Source of the DNA: Margaritispora aquatica
Lineage: Eukaryota; Ascomycota; Leotiomycetes; Helotiales; Discinellaceae
Reading direction: 5' to 3'
Length of the DNA stretch: 64,000 nucleotides
NCBI GenBank assembly: GCA_007644065.1
Contig: VJWN01000008.1
Location: 2,411 to 66,410, forward strand
Every line of letters starts with the position of its first letter. The stretch's first letter is position 1. Position numbers and translations under genes: made by a program. Below are positions 23,141 to 35,348 of this stretch, piece by piece. Below the pieces are notes generated by a model, which searched no databases, was not told the DNA's origin, and was given only the letters and a program-made list of their open reading frames with translations.

Positions 23141-23710
23141 TCACTCACTATAGATCACTACCACCGCATCCCTCCTCCCTTTCCCAGCTTTCTTGGAACC
23201 ACCAGAAGCAGCAGCGGGGGTGAATTTCTCGGCTCCAGCCGTAATCTGTGTCTCATACGGCACCCCCGCACTCCCCAGATACAGGTTCAGCATCTTCTTT
23301 GCTGTCCTAGTGATTGTGCCTGCTGGTCTTGCAGCTGTAGTTGGGACCTGCCATGCTATGCGCCCGTTAGTATGATTTCTTCAACACATGTCGTCAGAGA
23401 ACTTACAATGCACAACCGTAAGCTTTAGATTATAGTCTGTTGAGAAATCTCCAATGGTCGCCAGGGTTGGGTCGGCGCACTTCACAATTTGGCCAGCATC
23501 ATCGGTTGACCACTGGCAGTGAGTGCTAAATGCGGGCTCGGAGAGAGGAACGTTGTATTGGTTTGCGGCGGGAGGTGTATATGCGATTGTGAAGGTGTAG
23601 TAGGAAAATGAACCGATGGTGTCTGAGATGTAGTCGGTGATGTTCCAAGGTGGGAGAGATGCAACGGCAAGTGTAGAAAGGAGAAAGATGAGGAGGAAGG
23701 AGGGATGCAT
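23141..23710 (-). CDS. Small secreted protein, 172 residues
   Basis: Model: 23710-23407 and 23355-23141, with one 51-nt GT-AG intron (ACTAAC branch site) joined in frame. A signal peptide (MHPSFLLIFLLSTLAVA) is followed by a mature chain of about 155 residues with two cysteines (HCQW and VKCAD), probably one disulfide. The chain holds many Tyr/Thr beta-like segments (YYTFTIAYTPPA) and ends in a basic, Lys/Arg-rich tail. The family is not recognised. Size and secretion fit a wall, host- or environment-interacting protein, but that is inference. The protein has few cysteines compared with typical effectors. Confidence 0.8.
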
Positions 23711-25254
23711 GGTGATGGTTGTGAGCTTGTGGTTCTGAAGCTGATTATGTGTAGCTTCACTGGAATTGAGAATGTTGAACGTGAATGCTTTAGCAAGAAT
23801 TTGATCAGCAGTTTGTCTGATGGCTAGTTGAGAAGAGGAGTGGTTGTAAAGGTGAGTTTGATATGATATCAAGTCGTAAGGTATTTGCGAGATATTAAGG
23901 TGATCATATACCCACCACACCTTCCCCTCCTTCCTGTCCTTCCTCTTCGCAGTCAGCCAGCCCCCTCCACTCTAGCTCACGTCAGACTGCTTCTCTCCCA
24001 TCCGCCGAGCAGGAATAGCTTCATAAAGTGTCTGCCTGGGCAAGATAGTGCACTCGCGATTTTCCCTAGCCACACGACATTCTTGATCCACGCTCCACTC
24101 TTGTTCACATCCACACCCACATTTCGCTGTTACCAGCCACAAGCCCGTCGATCAGGTACAAAATAGGAATCCACTAGAAAAATTCTATTCTTGGAATGGA
24201 ACCCAATCGTATATGCATATGCAGATATAAGCACGACAAGCTTGAACCTTAAGATTTAATATCCCAGCCGAACCTTGAACCATCTACCAACCTTCTAACT
24301 CATAGGACATGATTCCATATAGTTCAAAAGAAAACTCCCCGCCTTCTCATCCCAGCCACTGGAAATACCTCATTCAGCACTTTACTGACAGTCACTAAAG
24401 CACTTAGTATCATCTAGCACTCGCCTAATACTGCATCTTGACATACTTAGACTTGAGCTAGACCTCAGTAGATTTTCGCTAAAAGAGGGACAGAGGAACA
24501 CCAAACGCCACAAGTACGGGAACATAAATGGAAGCATTCTTGATATTCGCGAGGCTGAGCCCTCACGCTCGAATACTCCGAGGATCACTGTTGAGATTAA
24601 CCATGTGTTCGTCATGCCCGCCGCACCGTTGTGTAGAATGCATTCATGCATTCATGCATGCATGGCGGGTAGCGGAATATTGACTATGCGAGCTCGAACC
24701 TCAATGTGGATGCCATGGGGCATATGGTGTTTGGAAGTACAGCATGAAAATAGCGTGGTGCGGTATTGGAAGGTTCTGTACAGTATGCAATACGATGCAA
24801 TGCACTGCTACGTCTATAGCCGAGCAGAATACAACGGTATATTGCCAGAACACCGCAACAAAGTGAACAAAACTAAGAGTACCCATGTCGGAGCTCAAGG
24901 TTGGATAAACGAAAATTTCAAATCGTCATCAATGTCACTTGTGACAATATCCTAGCTTTTCCCAACAGAAGCACAAGACAAGCTGCACGTACCCGTAAAT
25001 ATGCATTCGAATTTGCTCTTCTGATCAATTGCTGAGATAGAATTCAGTCATGAATGCGACTTCTAGTCAAGCAGTCTATGATACAATGCCACGACGCTTC
25101 CCTGTACCTGTGCTTTTTCCAAAGCCATATGTCTTCTCTATACAAATAATCTCGCTCAATGCATGTGCGCCGAGAAACTCCGATGCCGTTGTCCAATTCC
25201 TTCTACAAAAACCTGAATATGCTATCTATTGCCTCTGTCTAGCAAAATGTCCAC
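23711..25254. other. Intergenic, 1.54 kb
   Basis: Lies upstream of the small secreted protein gene and downstream of the ATPase gene. An ATGCATTC-type tandem run lies at about 24638-24664. Short frames on both strands show no domain. Confidence 0.45.
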
Positions 25255-28200
25255 TCAATCCATTAAACTCGCCTCTTGTAGCTGCTGTCTGGGAGCAGGA
25301 GCTTGCAAATAGGATGCCGCTTTAACCATCATTTTGGGGAAGTAATTCGCAACCAACATCTCACTGATTTGGATGGTTAGTATGTCTGATATACGAGGAA
25401 ATGAGATAAGCAGGGTGGGATACTTACGTATAAAAACTATGGCTCGCATTGTGTTCTTTCACAATGTTATGAGCCAGCTCATGGGCAACCACAATCCACC
25501 AATATGCACTTGCTTCAACCTTTCCCTCTTGACTTCCTGCTTCCATCTTCTTTTGATGCAATTGAGCAAAGAAGCGGAAATTACAGAATATACTTCCATT
25601 GCTGTTGAATGCAATTGTGCTACCAGCTTCATCGAAGAAGACATGCATTGCTTTCCGAGGAAGATTGTACACATCGCAGACTTCGTAAAGAAGACTGGCA
25701 AAATTGTTCAAAGCCGAGACATTTTGGGCCAAAAAGTCAGAAGGCGAAGAGAGAGTTTTAGCAACGAAGATTCGGGTTCCGTTCGCAGCATCAGCGAGGT
25801 ATTGAATATTCTGAGAGGGTGTAGCGTCACAGTATGTAGCTTGTTCTTTGACGTCTTGTGTGGTGGGAGGAGAGAACAAGGTAGAGGAATCGTGAGCACG
25901 GGAGGATTGGATAGCATTGAGTAGATTCTGCTGCACAGCGTGTGGGGAAGAAACCTGTTCTGTCCCAGTACCGGGTTTCGAGGCACTCTTGCTCGACTCA
26001 TCATAAGAGGGAGGTGGGTTCTCGGTGTGAGAAGGTCCACCTCCACCTAAGAAGTTCTGCAGTTGTTCTTGAATTTCGTCTGTACCGTTATTGATGCCTA
26101 ATCGCCTAGTCAGGCCAGAGAATAATCCACCACGTCCTTTGCTCTTTTGCACAGGCGCAGGAGAGTTTTCTGGCGAATCGTTCCCAAATGCCCCAGGCAT
26201 TTGATTTTCGGATGATTTCTCCCTCTCTGAGCGAGAGGCAACAGCTGGTACGATTTGATTTTGCTGCTGTTTCCACTGCTCTTCTTGTTCTCGGATTTGT
26301 TGTTGCTCGACTGCAAGCTGTTTCTTTCGTTCTTCCTCCGCGACTCTCTGCTCGGCAGCCTTGGCTCGTAGGATACGGTCAACATTGTAGCCTCGAGATC
26401 TTAGTTGAAACAAATTAAGGCTCAGGAACGATTCGAAGGTGAGGAAAGCACTCTGATTAGGACGTTCTAGAAGTAATCGGCAGATAGATTGACTGATCTG
26501 ATAAGTATCGCTAGAGTTGGCGATTATAAACAATGTCCAGCCCTGATGTCGTTCATGTGTACATGCTGCTGAACGCTTCTCGGTATGAGAAAGGTTATGT
26601 CCACGAAGCGATCTTCTAAGAGCAATCGAGCTGACGACCTGAACATGCAGGTTTTTCTCCATCCATCGACTGTCATTCTTGATTGCGTCGCGAGGAAACT
26701 CATGGAGGAATAATTTTGTTCGCTCAAGAATTAGAGCTCTAAGTTTTTCGGCATGCCCTTGCTTGTCACTTGGACTTCCTAGGCGGATGTCTTCCTGGAC
26801 CAGATCACTCAATCGTTGCGCTCCAAAAGCAGCGTAGAAATCCTCAAGTTTTTCTTCTTCTGGCGCGCATATCAAAGATCCTCTAAACAAGCGAAAGCCA
26901 CTATAATCATCATTGACGACAATCTGACTGGGAAGAGCGAGCTGCCATTGTTTAACAGGAGCATCTTCCTCCTCTTCTGGATCAGAGTCGTATTGTTCAT
27001 CGCCTGAGAACGGTTTTGACTTGCGATGCTCTTTCTTAGAAATAATTGTTATTGATCCAAGAAGAAACTTGGATTGTTTCATCTGCTTGAAAAGGAGTTT
27101 ATCGCGCTTTAAAGATGAAAGATCTTCTGCTAAGAGTCTTAATAGGTTGAGATATTTCTCAGGCCCCTTCATGATCCCCAGTAATCTAGCAGGCTCTTTG
27201 GAAACAAGGGCTGCGAGCTCGAGTTTGGTGGGCTCGTTCTTTGAGCCACATTTGAGTAAAAAAGCGTTAGCATCAGCCCCGAAGTCAACAAACTCAAAGA
27301 TATCACCAAAGATTGACGAGCTCCCAATGTAACACTGTCTTGGAGATAACAACCTCGAGTCGCCCTTCTCAAAAGACTTCTCATCAGTAAACTCGTTCAA
27401 GACCAGCTGTGCGGGAGGAACAGGGACGATACGGGCATCTGCGATCTTTGCAACGCTATTTTGTCCCAACTCTCCGAGGCGGCTTGTAAAGTATGCAAAC
27501 AAAGTGGTAGCTTCACGTCTGTTTTGTGGTGGCTTTGCCAGAAGTCTGTTGACACACTCTGTCATAGGAGGATCCATAGCAACCCCAAACTTATTGGCGT
27601 GGATTTGTAGCTCTTTCTTGAGAATGCTGAAGCCAAGAACGCTGCACTTTTCGTTTGTAAAACATTCAGCTGGAGATACCAAGCGTTTTTCATCTCCTTG
27701 TAGTGGCAAGAAGGATTTTGATGATGAGCCAACCTCAAAGGCTGCATATCCATTGATATGATGATTGGCAATAAAGTAATTCATGGCTTTCCAACGATGT
27801 TCGTAATCTGAGGATGCCATCATGTCAATCAACTCGGGTACTGACGGATATGATCTAATTCCAAGCATTGTCAAGAACCGGCCCTCGTTGCTACCAGGTC
27901 TATAGCTCCCTGGAGGTCCTGCCCATTGAATAATGGGCAGATTCAAAATTCGTAGCATATCCTTAGGTTCGTATAATTCAGAAATGCGATAGAGTTTGTC
28001 AGTACCTCGTGCTGCCTCCATTCCCCTTGGACCTGCCTCTGCTGGGCAGATGGGAGTACTTCTCAATCGCTTGATATCATCTGCTGGAATATCGTCCTTC
28101 ACTGATGCGAGATATCGAATTAACTCCATGTGGCGGTTATTTTGAGGTCGCTCGCCAGGTTTTGCCTCCGTAGCTGGTGCAAGCAACCTAGTGAAGATTG

Positions 28201-30631
28201 TTTCAAGATCGACTGTCTTACGAACTCCAATTGCTGCAAAAAATTTCTCCTTCACACCAGGACAAGAAACGACAGTTGGTAAATCTTCAAAAAGCTTGAC
28301 ACTAGCAAAGAACGCATCACCTGGCTTTCTCATTCCTGCCTTGGTTGGTACAATCGTCACGTTCTGGAGCAGAGTTGTGACTGTGTATTTTGAACTTGCA
28401 CTGAGTGGTTCCCACGACTTTGATAGTATGAGAAGAATCTGAGCGGCAAAAGAGACCGAAGTTGTGATACTTTGATCAGGACCTCTACTTGAATTCGTCT
28501 CAATCAGGAACCGAAGCCAAGGAACAATCTCCAGTGGTTCCCAACCCAATGCTTGAAGCTCATTGACTGATGAGGCCCGAGTAAATTGAAAAGGGATTGT
28601 AGTTGGTGGCAAAGGAAGCTCAGCTGGAATTTTGTTTACGTTCAGATAGTTCTGAATACTACCGAGAGCGATGATTTCCCCAGTCCCCTCAACGTCTCCA
28701 GTGGTGGCAACGGCAACGTCTAGTAAGGAATGAATCGTGGGCCCATCGATATCACCAGTGATAGCTTTCTTCCCAGCCCAGCCTATGAATTGAATAAGCT
28801 GACTCTTGGTCAAAGCCTTTGCCTCAAGCTCTTTCTTCACATCACTTATTGTAATCTCTGTTAATAAGCCGAAGTCTTTGAGCTTGGAAACAAAGGGTCC
28901 ATTGACTAGTTCTTCAGGTACAACAGGCAGTCCCTCAACAAAACCACTGAGATCTTCAGTTGCTAATCTGACTTGAGTTGTCGGTAAGACTCCGCGTGAA
29001 CTGTATATCTCAATAGAAGGTTTCTTGTAGGCGGTCCAGAAAGCTTCTTCAATGATGGTGGAGACTTGTGAGCTCGGTGTAGACTCCCCAAAGGTGAATG
29101 TTTTGAGAGTATGCATCGCCTCTGGAAGGAACTGAGCAACCTCTGCTTTGCCTACCTTGGTTCCACGACCAGCATTTCCTGCTGCTCGGACGACCTTGGC
29201 TGCAAGATCTGCCATCTCATTCGAAAAGGCCAACCGAGCCATAATGCCTGCTACGCGGAGCATTTCCTGATTCCAGGTCCGAACCCACCGAGCATTCAAG
29301 TCTATGCTTTCTCGTTCTACAGTTGGGATGACCGAGGGTGCTGATAGATGCATACCTGCTCCTGTTGTTTGATGGGTAGGAAACCCAATGAATATACGGC
29401 CACCGGGTTTCTTTCCGGGCAATACAGATGCGAAAACATCCACACCCTTGGCTACTACATTTTCCTTAGCCGAAGCTGCCTGTTCGTCATATGACGAGGT
29501 GAGAATTGCAAGCTTAGTCGTCTTTGGAGGAGGCTTCTTGGTCGCTCGTTCCAACTCAGCAGCAAACGATGAACTGACGTATGTCTTGATTGAAGCTGTA
29601 GTAACTCTAAGGAAGACATGAGCAGTAGTTTGGGCAGTCAGATCTTCAAGTACAATCTCTTGCAGCGCTTTCTCGTCCTTCATGGCCTTTGTCTTCAGCT
29701 GAGTGTGACTCGTACTTGACGTGAGTCTCGAGAAGAAGGACCTCAGAGATGGCACATCATTTGACGAGCTTCCGTAACTGCCATCGAAACTCCCCGGCAT
29801 CTTTGGTCCAGCCGAAATGGAAGGCTTCCATCCGATCACGTTCATGAAGGTCGCATCCATCTGTACACTCTCCCGCTCCATACTTTGAACTTTCATGAAG
29901 CCCTCTTTTGTTTTCGTTTCAACATCTCGTGCAATTGGCATTACTATGCTTGGGGCTGCCTTTTTCTGTAATGAGATTATCCTCCAGTCATCCACCCATA
30001 ACTCGATTTGTTGCAGGGCCACAAATGTCAAACTTGTAGCTAGAAACTGTGCTATGGACAATAAGTTTGGCATAGGTGTGGTACTATTCCGGTAGTCCAA
30101 TACAAAACTTGTCTCGGCACTGCTCTGCTCTGGAGTAAGCTGCAACTTTCTGGTAAATAGCGAGTTACCCTTCCAGTAGAATGCCATGGCCTGTTTCCCA
30201 CTGCTCACGAATGGATCCTCACAGTCCGCAAAAACACTGTAAAAGCCAACACCGAACGCTCCAATCTTTGTCTCGTCCGGATTTCCCTCAGCTATCCTCT
30301 TCAACCGTGCCCAATCTGTTTCGGCAAATGGCTGTCCATCATTTGTTACCACTAACCTCCGCAGAGTATGATTCAACAATACATGCTTGAGAATTTCTGA
30401 CTGGTTCGTAGTATTCGAAAGAGGAACATGAGCGGAGGGTATAGTTTCGAATTTGATGACAACCTTAGAGGCTTGTGCATCCGCAGCGTTCTGTAATAAT
30501 TCTCGAAGAGTTGTCCATTCTCCGGAGTATCTTGCGAGCACTTTATCTATCAATGCACGAGTATTGACTGTCACAGCTTCTTCGTCGTCTCCATCTTTCA
30601 ACGCTGCAGCTCTGAGCTTCGAGAAGTCCAT
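25255..30631 (-). CDS. Giant sacsin/Hsp90-like ATPase with C-terminal HExxH motif
   Basis: Model: 30631-25428 and 25363-25255, with one 64-nt intron (GTAAGT donor, TACTAAC branch); 1770 residues. Residues 30-210 form a GHKL (Hsp90-type) ATPase: ELLQNAADA at 44-52, NDG at 97-99 and GAFGVGFYSVF at 124-134. This matches the fungal family annotated as DUF3684/HATPase-domain proteins related to sacsin. The middle ~1100 residues are long and without clear motifs. A Gln/Glu-rich coiled coil lies near 1440-1490 and a Pro/Ser-rich low-complexity region follows. The final section has HELAH at 1717-1721 with His1727, giving HExxHxxxxxH, the spacing of zinc metzincins. Likely cytosolic, in protein quality control by analogy with sacsin; the real substrate is unknown. 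Without the last exon the protein would stop inside this motif region. Confidence 0.9.
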
Positions 30632-31193
30632 GGCGATGGTGAGGCAATGCCTCTGATCTATCCTCTATTGCAATATCTAAACGGTCCAGATTCGTGAAAC
30701 TGAGATAGTACCAAGGAAATATACGGCAACAGAATATATTATATTTTCCGAGAACCGATTAATGTAGGAAAATAACAGAAAGAGGACGAAGGACGTCGGA
30801 ATCGTCGAGGAGGTTTGGTGTCTCAGCCTTTCGTCAGCCTTCCAAAAGCAGTGGCAAGGGTCGGATCTTTGTTCGATGACGCTGGGTAAAGTTAGAATAT
30901 CTAAATAGTTGGGTATTCTTCGCCATTCGCGCCACTTCTATAGGCAGTAATCGAAGTTGCGCGTTCGAAATCGTGTGTTGATGTTCTTTAAGGCAATGTA
31001 TTGGTTGACCAGGGACTCGGATTTAAGACGTCAGGAGGCAGCAATAACGTCTCACGTATCACCTAAATCATGTCCACCACCACGATGAGATTCAAGTAGA
31101 ATTTATAATTGAAATGACTCCTTGGTACCTCTAGAATGATTCCGACACCAAACTCCTCGCTAATCAGCAAATTGAGGGAAAAGTCCATATAAT
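30632..31193. other. Intergenic, 0.56 kb
   Basis: Upstream of the giant ATPase gene and downstream of the MMTAG2-type gene. Nothing recognisable is seen. Confidence 0.5.
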
Positions 31194-32015
31194 TCAACGT
31201 CGCTCTGTTTCCCTTTCTCTTCGAGTATCTCTCGCCGGTGATCGACTCCGTCTAGGCCGTTCACTTCGACCACCACGCTCCTCTCGTCCCGATCTGCCTC
31301 TTCTGTCTGGACTCCTGCTCCTGTACCTCCGATCCATCCGCTCAGGACTCCGGCTTCTTGGCCTCCTATCCTCACGATCCTCGCGCCTGCGCCGATGATG
31401 CCTTTCTCCACTTCGCGACCGATGCCTACGTCTCTCCCCACTGCGAGATCTGTGTCGGTGTCGTCGAGGCTTCCTTTCCCTGCTTCTACTCCTGTGCTCC
31501 CGCCTCTCTTCTTTGTTCGAGTTCTTCCCAACTAATCCACCTTCTTGTGCCATCACAAATTCACTCGTTTCGGCGCCTGGCACTTTGCCCACGAAGTCTC
31601 CAAACCCTTTGCCCTTTCCAGCTGTGTCGACCCCTCCCTCCTCGCCCACGCCTACCTCCTTGACGACTCGATTGACTTCACCCACAGTGATAGCGTTGCT
31701 GCCGGTAACGCCTCTGTCCGCGACAGGCAGACCGAGCGCTCTAGCTAAAGCATCCTCCTCGGCTTCCTTGATCTTCCTGATCTCTTCTTTCCTCTCTCGG
31801 ATCTGTTTCTGTTCTGCAGTTTCGCCGTCGGCCCCTTCTTTTTCATCCCCTTTTGCATACCATCCTAAGTCTTTGCCTTTCTGCCATCGTCCAACAGGTG
31901 CCATGAGTGAGTGACCGAGGTAGTTTTCTCGATGTGTCGAAGTAGAGACATCGTCCCAGGAGAAATTGACGCCACCGCGTGAACCTGACTTGCGTATTGA
32001 GGAAAGGAGATCCAT
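31194..32015 (-). CDS. MMTAG2-type (kinase-phosphorylated) RS-rich protein
   Basis: A single-exon frame of 273 residues. The N-terminus is highly typical of the MMtag family: MDLLSSIRK, GGVNFSWDDV, then RENYLGHSLMAPVGRWQKG and DLGWYAKG. A charged helix rich in Lys/Glu follows (QIRERKEEIRKIKEAEEDAL). From about residue 180 to the end the chain is Arg/Ser/Asp/Glu-rich with many SRS and RRHR elements, like SR-type nuclear proteins. The family is conserved in eukaryotes and is thought to be nuclear and linked to RNA processing, but its biochemical role is not settled. It is transcribed divergently from MED6 across a 455-bp spacer. Confidence 0.92.
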   Translation of the reverse strand: MDLLSSIRKSGSRGGVNFSWDDVSTSTHRENYLGHSLMAPVGRWQKGKDLGWYAKGDEKEGADGETAEQKQIRERKEEIRKIKEAEEDALARALGLPVADRGVTGSNAITVGEVNRVVKEVGVGEEGGVDTAGKGKGFGDFVGKVPGAETSEFVMAQEGGLVGKNSNKEERREHRSRSRERKPRRHRHRSRSGERRRHRSRSGERHHRRRREDREDRRPRSRSPERMDRRYRSRSPDRRGRSGREERGGRSERPRRSRSPARDTRRERETERR

Positions 32016-32470
32016 GTTGTGTTGCGAGACTGCGAGGTTGTTTTTGAACTTGTGATTGCAAAGTACAAAATACGAAATAATGTACAGCCTTGACCAAACT
32101 TATCCCTGATAATACATCGGGATGGATGAACTCTTCTTCCGGGCGCGGGGTGGTTTGGTTTAGCGGCAACCTTAATTCGCGATTGCGGCTCAACATACAT
32201 TTGTTTACTTCTGGTTGTTCCAATGATTATGATTCAGCATCACTATGTCACGGTGACTTGTCTTGCCTAAACTGTGGAAATACAAATTGAAGCTGGATTC
32301 GCCATTAGCTACATTATTGACCTAATTCAATAGCTTGGATTTAGGTGTCAACCTCGAGAATGCCTGCATAGGAGCAGATATTGCGGAAGGTCTCAAAAGA
32401 TCGCAACTTGTAACCCTGCTGTGAATCAAGATACCACTTCAACTTCTCCTTCGTCTTGCGATAGTTCAGT
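32016..32470. promoter_or_regulatory. Shared upstream region of MMTAG2-type gene and MED6
   Basis: A 455-bp spacer between two divergent start codons must carry both promoters. No TATA box or other defined element can be picked out with confidence. Confidence 0.5.
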
Positions 32471-33476
32471 ATGGCTACCGAAGAACCTCTCGATGAGGTG
32501 CTTTGGTCTGCGCCTCATAGGCTGGCTGAGATGCAAGGCATACATACAAACTCTGTCCTTCATTACTTCGCGGATTCACCATTTTTCGATCGAACGTCCA
32601 ACAATGCTGTCATTACCTCTCAGGCCATGTATAATCAGGCTATGCATCACGCCATACAGACTCGCGAGTCAATGGAGCGTCATCTTAGCACTATGTCCGG
32701 TTTGGAATTTGTAGTGGCACAAGCACCGGCGGAAACAGCACCTGGAACGGGAACTGGAGTATGGGTTATTCGGAAACAAACCAGAAGGAAGAGACCATCG
32801 GAGGAAGATGAAATCATAGTTCATAGCACGTATTACGTTGTAGGAGAGCACGTATATATGGCACCTACGATAGCGGATGTGCTTGGTTGTCGAATGGTAT
32901 GTATGCACATTCTGAGGTCGGAGAGGTCTGCTGGCTCACAATTTTTAGCTCTCAATTCTATCCTCCATAAGTAATGTTGTTTCGACAGCGACAGCTCTGC
33001 CAGATTTCAGTCCCGCTCTTGGACACACATATCTGCCACCACCGAAAGCAAGTCGACCGAAAGTCTTGGATTTGCAGCTTAGCCAAGCCAGCAAGGAGAA
33101 CACACCCCTTCCCGATTCCATGACAGGAAGCAAAAAGGTTGAAGCAGCTGGTGCATCGTTTCAATCAAATCGCTTGCTTGAGGAGACTCTAAATATTACT
33201 TTGCGATATGGCGATGAGTATATGGACGAAAATCCTATCACGGGTCAACCCGGATCATTCAACCTATCATCTACTGGTAGAAAAGAGCCAACCAAGCTTG
33301 CAGTGCCTACCATAAAGCCTCTGCAGATGCCAGGAAAGGTCTCACCAAGCGCACCTACATTGAAGACGGACATTGCGCCCGAGAAGAAGACAGGCAAGAC
33401 CGACAAGAGCCCAAGAACTCCTGGAGGAAAACTGAAACGGAGAAAGAGTAAGATTGGTGCAACTAGCCCAACATGA
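32471..33476 (+). CDS. MED6: Mediator complex subunit 6
   Basis: Model: 32471-32896 and 32949-33476, with a 52-nt GT-AG intron; 317 residues. The conserved MED6 core is clear: WSAPHRLAEMQGIHTNSVLHYFADSPFFD is recognisable in two parts (EVLWSAPHRL, VLHYFADSPFFD), followed by TSQAMYNQ, GLEFVVAQ and STYYVVGEHVYMAPTIADVL. After the intron come SILSSISNVV and LPDFSPALGHTYLPP. The Lys/Pro-rich tail (from about residue 230) is variable in fungi. MED6 is part of the Mediator head module and links activators to RNA polymerase II. The acceptor TTTTTAG is the only one that keeps the family text in frame. Confidence 0.95.
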
Positions 33477-34415
33477 TATTTGCTGGAACGTCAGAGAAAT
33501 TGTACTCTACAAAAAACGATATTCCATAAAAGAGTCTTAGCTGGCGCCAAGAATATATTCAAATTCTTCAAGTTGCAGCATATAAGCGCAAACAGCTTGA
33601 TCGAATGTCTACAGGCTCGCGATGCATGTAGAAACATACTACGCCCGACGCCTGAAAATGAAAGAACTTTTAAAACTTGGTCACTAACGTGCACTGAGGA
33701 CGATCGAGTTCGGCCATGAAAAAGCCTAAGATGCAGACTTGCCATGCTTTGCGGTATCTCCCTTACGCAACACAACCATGGTTGTTATTCTGGCAAACAT
33801 TAGAGGCACAAGATTAAATGGATTTTTCTCGTTTTTGAGCCATCTCACTTTCTGCAATTGATGACCTTTTAAATCGGTGTATATATCGGACCATAATGTC
33901 AAGTCAAGTTTTGGGTTCCTTTCCTTTCTTCGTCAATCCTATGAAGTATTAAAATCGCTTGAAGTTTCAAGCTCGCCTGTCGTTAGACAATCTTTAGTCA
34001 GGACAATACCTCTTGGCAGGATTTGTCACTTCCACACTCTTCTCCTTCGAGCGCTTTACCCCGCATGGTGTACCAATCATGTGGTATCCTCTGTCACATT
34101 TTGGGGTTACAATCCCGCTGCGACTAGGATATTTAGTACTTCAGCCAGCTGGTCCTACTGTTGCCAAATTACATTACACACACCATCTCGCCTGTGGATC
34201 ATTACGAGAGCTGAATAGGTAGCTGAAGAGGCTACCTTATGGCGTGGCGGGATGAGAGGAGCTGAGGGTGTTCCACGAACACGAACCACCAATCGCATAA
34301 CATACGGTATCTCCCCAGGTCTAAACTTCTGTAAAAAATACATAAACAGTTAACTTCCTCTCTCAAAACAAAGTCCTTACGTAGCACCTCCTGTATATCC
34401 TGTTCTCCCGTCAAG
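33477..34415. other. Intergenic, 0.94 kb
   Basis: Follows MED6 and precedes the SDR gene on the same strand. No coding signal or RNA gene is recognised; the short frames present lack domains. Confidence 0.5.
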
Positions 34416-35348
34416 ATGTCTCTGCCAGTTTTAGGGAAGACTGCTTTGGTCACGGGAGCAGGATCTGGAATCTGTTTCGAATTTGCAAAACTTCTTCTTC
34501 GCAACTCTTGTAATGTCTTGATTGCAGATATAACCCTCACAGCAGATGCTGAGAAATTTGTTGCTGAACATAGTACTAAATCCGAGGGGAAAGCAAGTGT
34601 GTTCTACCAAAAGACCGATGTAACAGATTGGAGTCAACTTCGAGCTGCGTTTGATACTGCGATAAGCGAATTCGGCGCATTAGATATCGTTTGCCCAGGT
34701 GCAGGAATATTTGAGCCGGTATTAATCACTTGCACGACGTTCATATTAGTATCTCTGACAAAGATGTAGACCTGGTCTAATTTCTGGCACCTCCAGGACA
34801 GCCAAGACACAGACGCAACATCATCCTACAAAGTCTTCGACATCAACATCAATCACCCGATCCGCGCGACACAGCTGGCAATTGATACATTCAAGCGGCT
34901 CAATCACGGCCATGGCGTTGTAGTCCTCCTCTCCTCCATCGCAGCTCAGGGTGCCTTTCTCCCCGTTCCTCTTTACTCCGCTTCCAAAGCCGCCATATCC
35001 TCCTTCACGCGCTCCCTTGCGCCCCTAGAGCCCATGCTCAACATCCGTGTTGTTGCTGTCGCGCCGGGAATCGTCAAGACGCCCATATGGGATGATTATA
35101 AGCGGGGATGGGTGAACGAGGAGATGGACGAGTGGGTCACGACCGCGCAGGTTGCGGCCGTGATGCTGGACCTGATTCAGAAGCAGGAGCATGTAGGCGG
35201 CACGATTGTGGAGGTCGGGGTCGAGAGTAATCGCCTGGTGGAGCGGCTGATGGATCCGGGGTTCGCGGGGAAAGGATTTGGGGTTAGTAGTATCGGTGGA
35301 GGTTTTGCCGATGTGGTTGGGTTTGTCGAGAGAGATTTTGGGAAGTGA
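34416..35348 (+). CDS. Short-chain dehydrogenase/reductase (classical SDR)
   Basis: Model: 34416-34718 and 34770-35348, with a 51-nt intron; 293 residues. The Rossmann dinucleotide-binding motif is TGAGSGIC at 13-20, where the last position is Cys instead of the usual Gly. The catalytic residues are Ser156 or Ser157 (LLSSIAA), Tyr170 and Lys174 (YSASK). VAPGIVKTP follows the active site as in other SDRs. The text GIFEP-TWSNFW at the splice junction resembles a fungal subgroup related to 15-hydroxyprostaglandin dehydrogenase-like SDRs. NAD(P)-linked oxidation or reduction of an alcohol/ketone is expected; the substrate is unknown. No targeting signal is seen. The neighbours do not suggest a pathway. 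Confidence 0.9.

Noticed and set aside
24605..24955. 116-codon plus-strand frame
   Set aside because: It starts in an ATGCATTC tandem run and has no domain; the coding look comes from the repeat.
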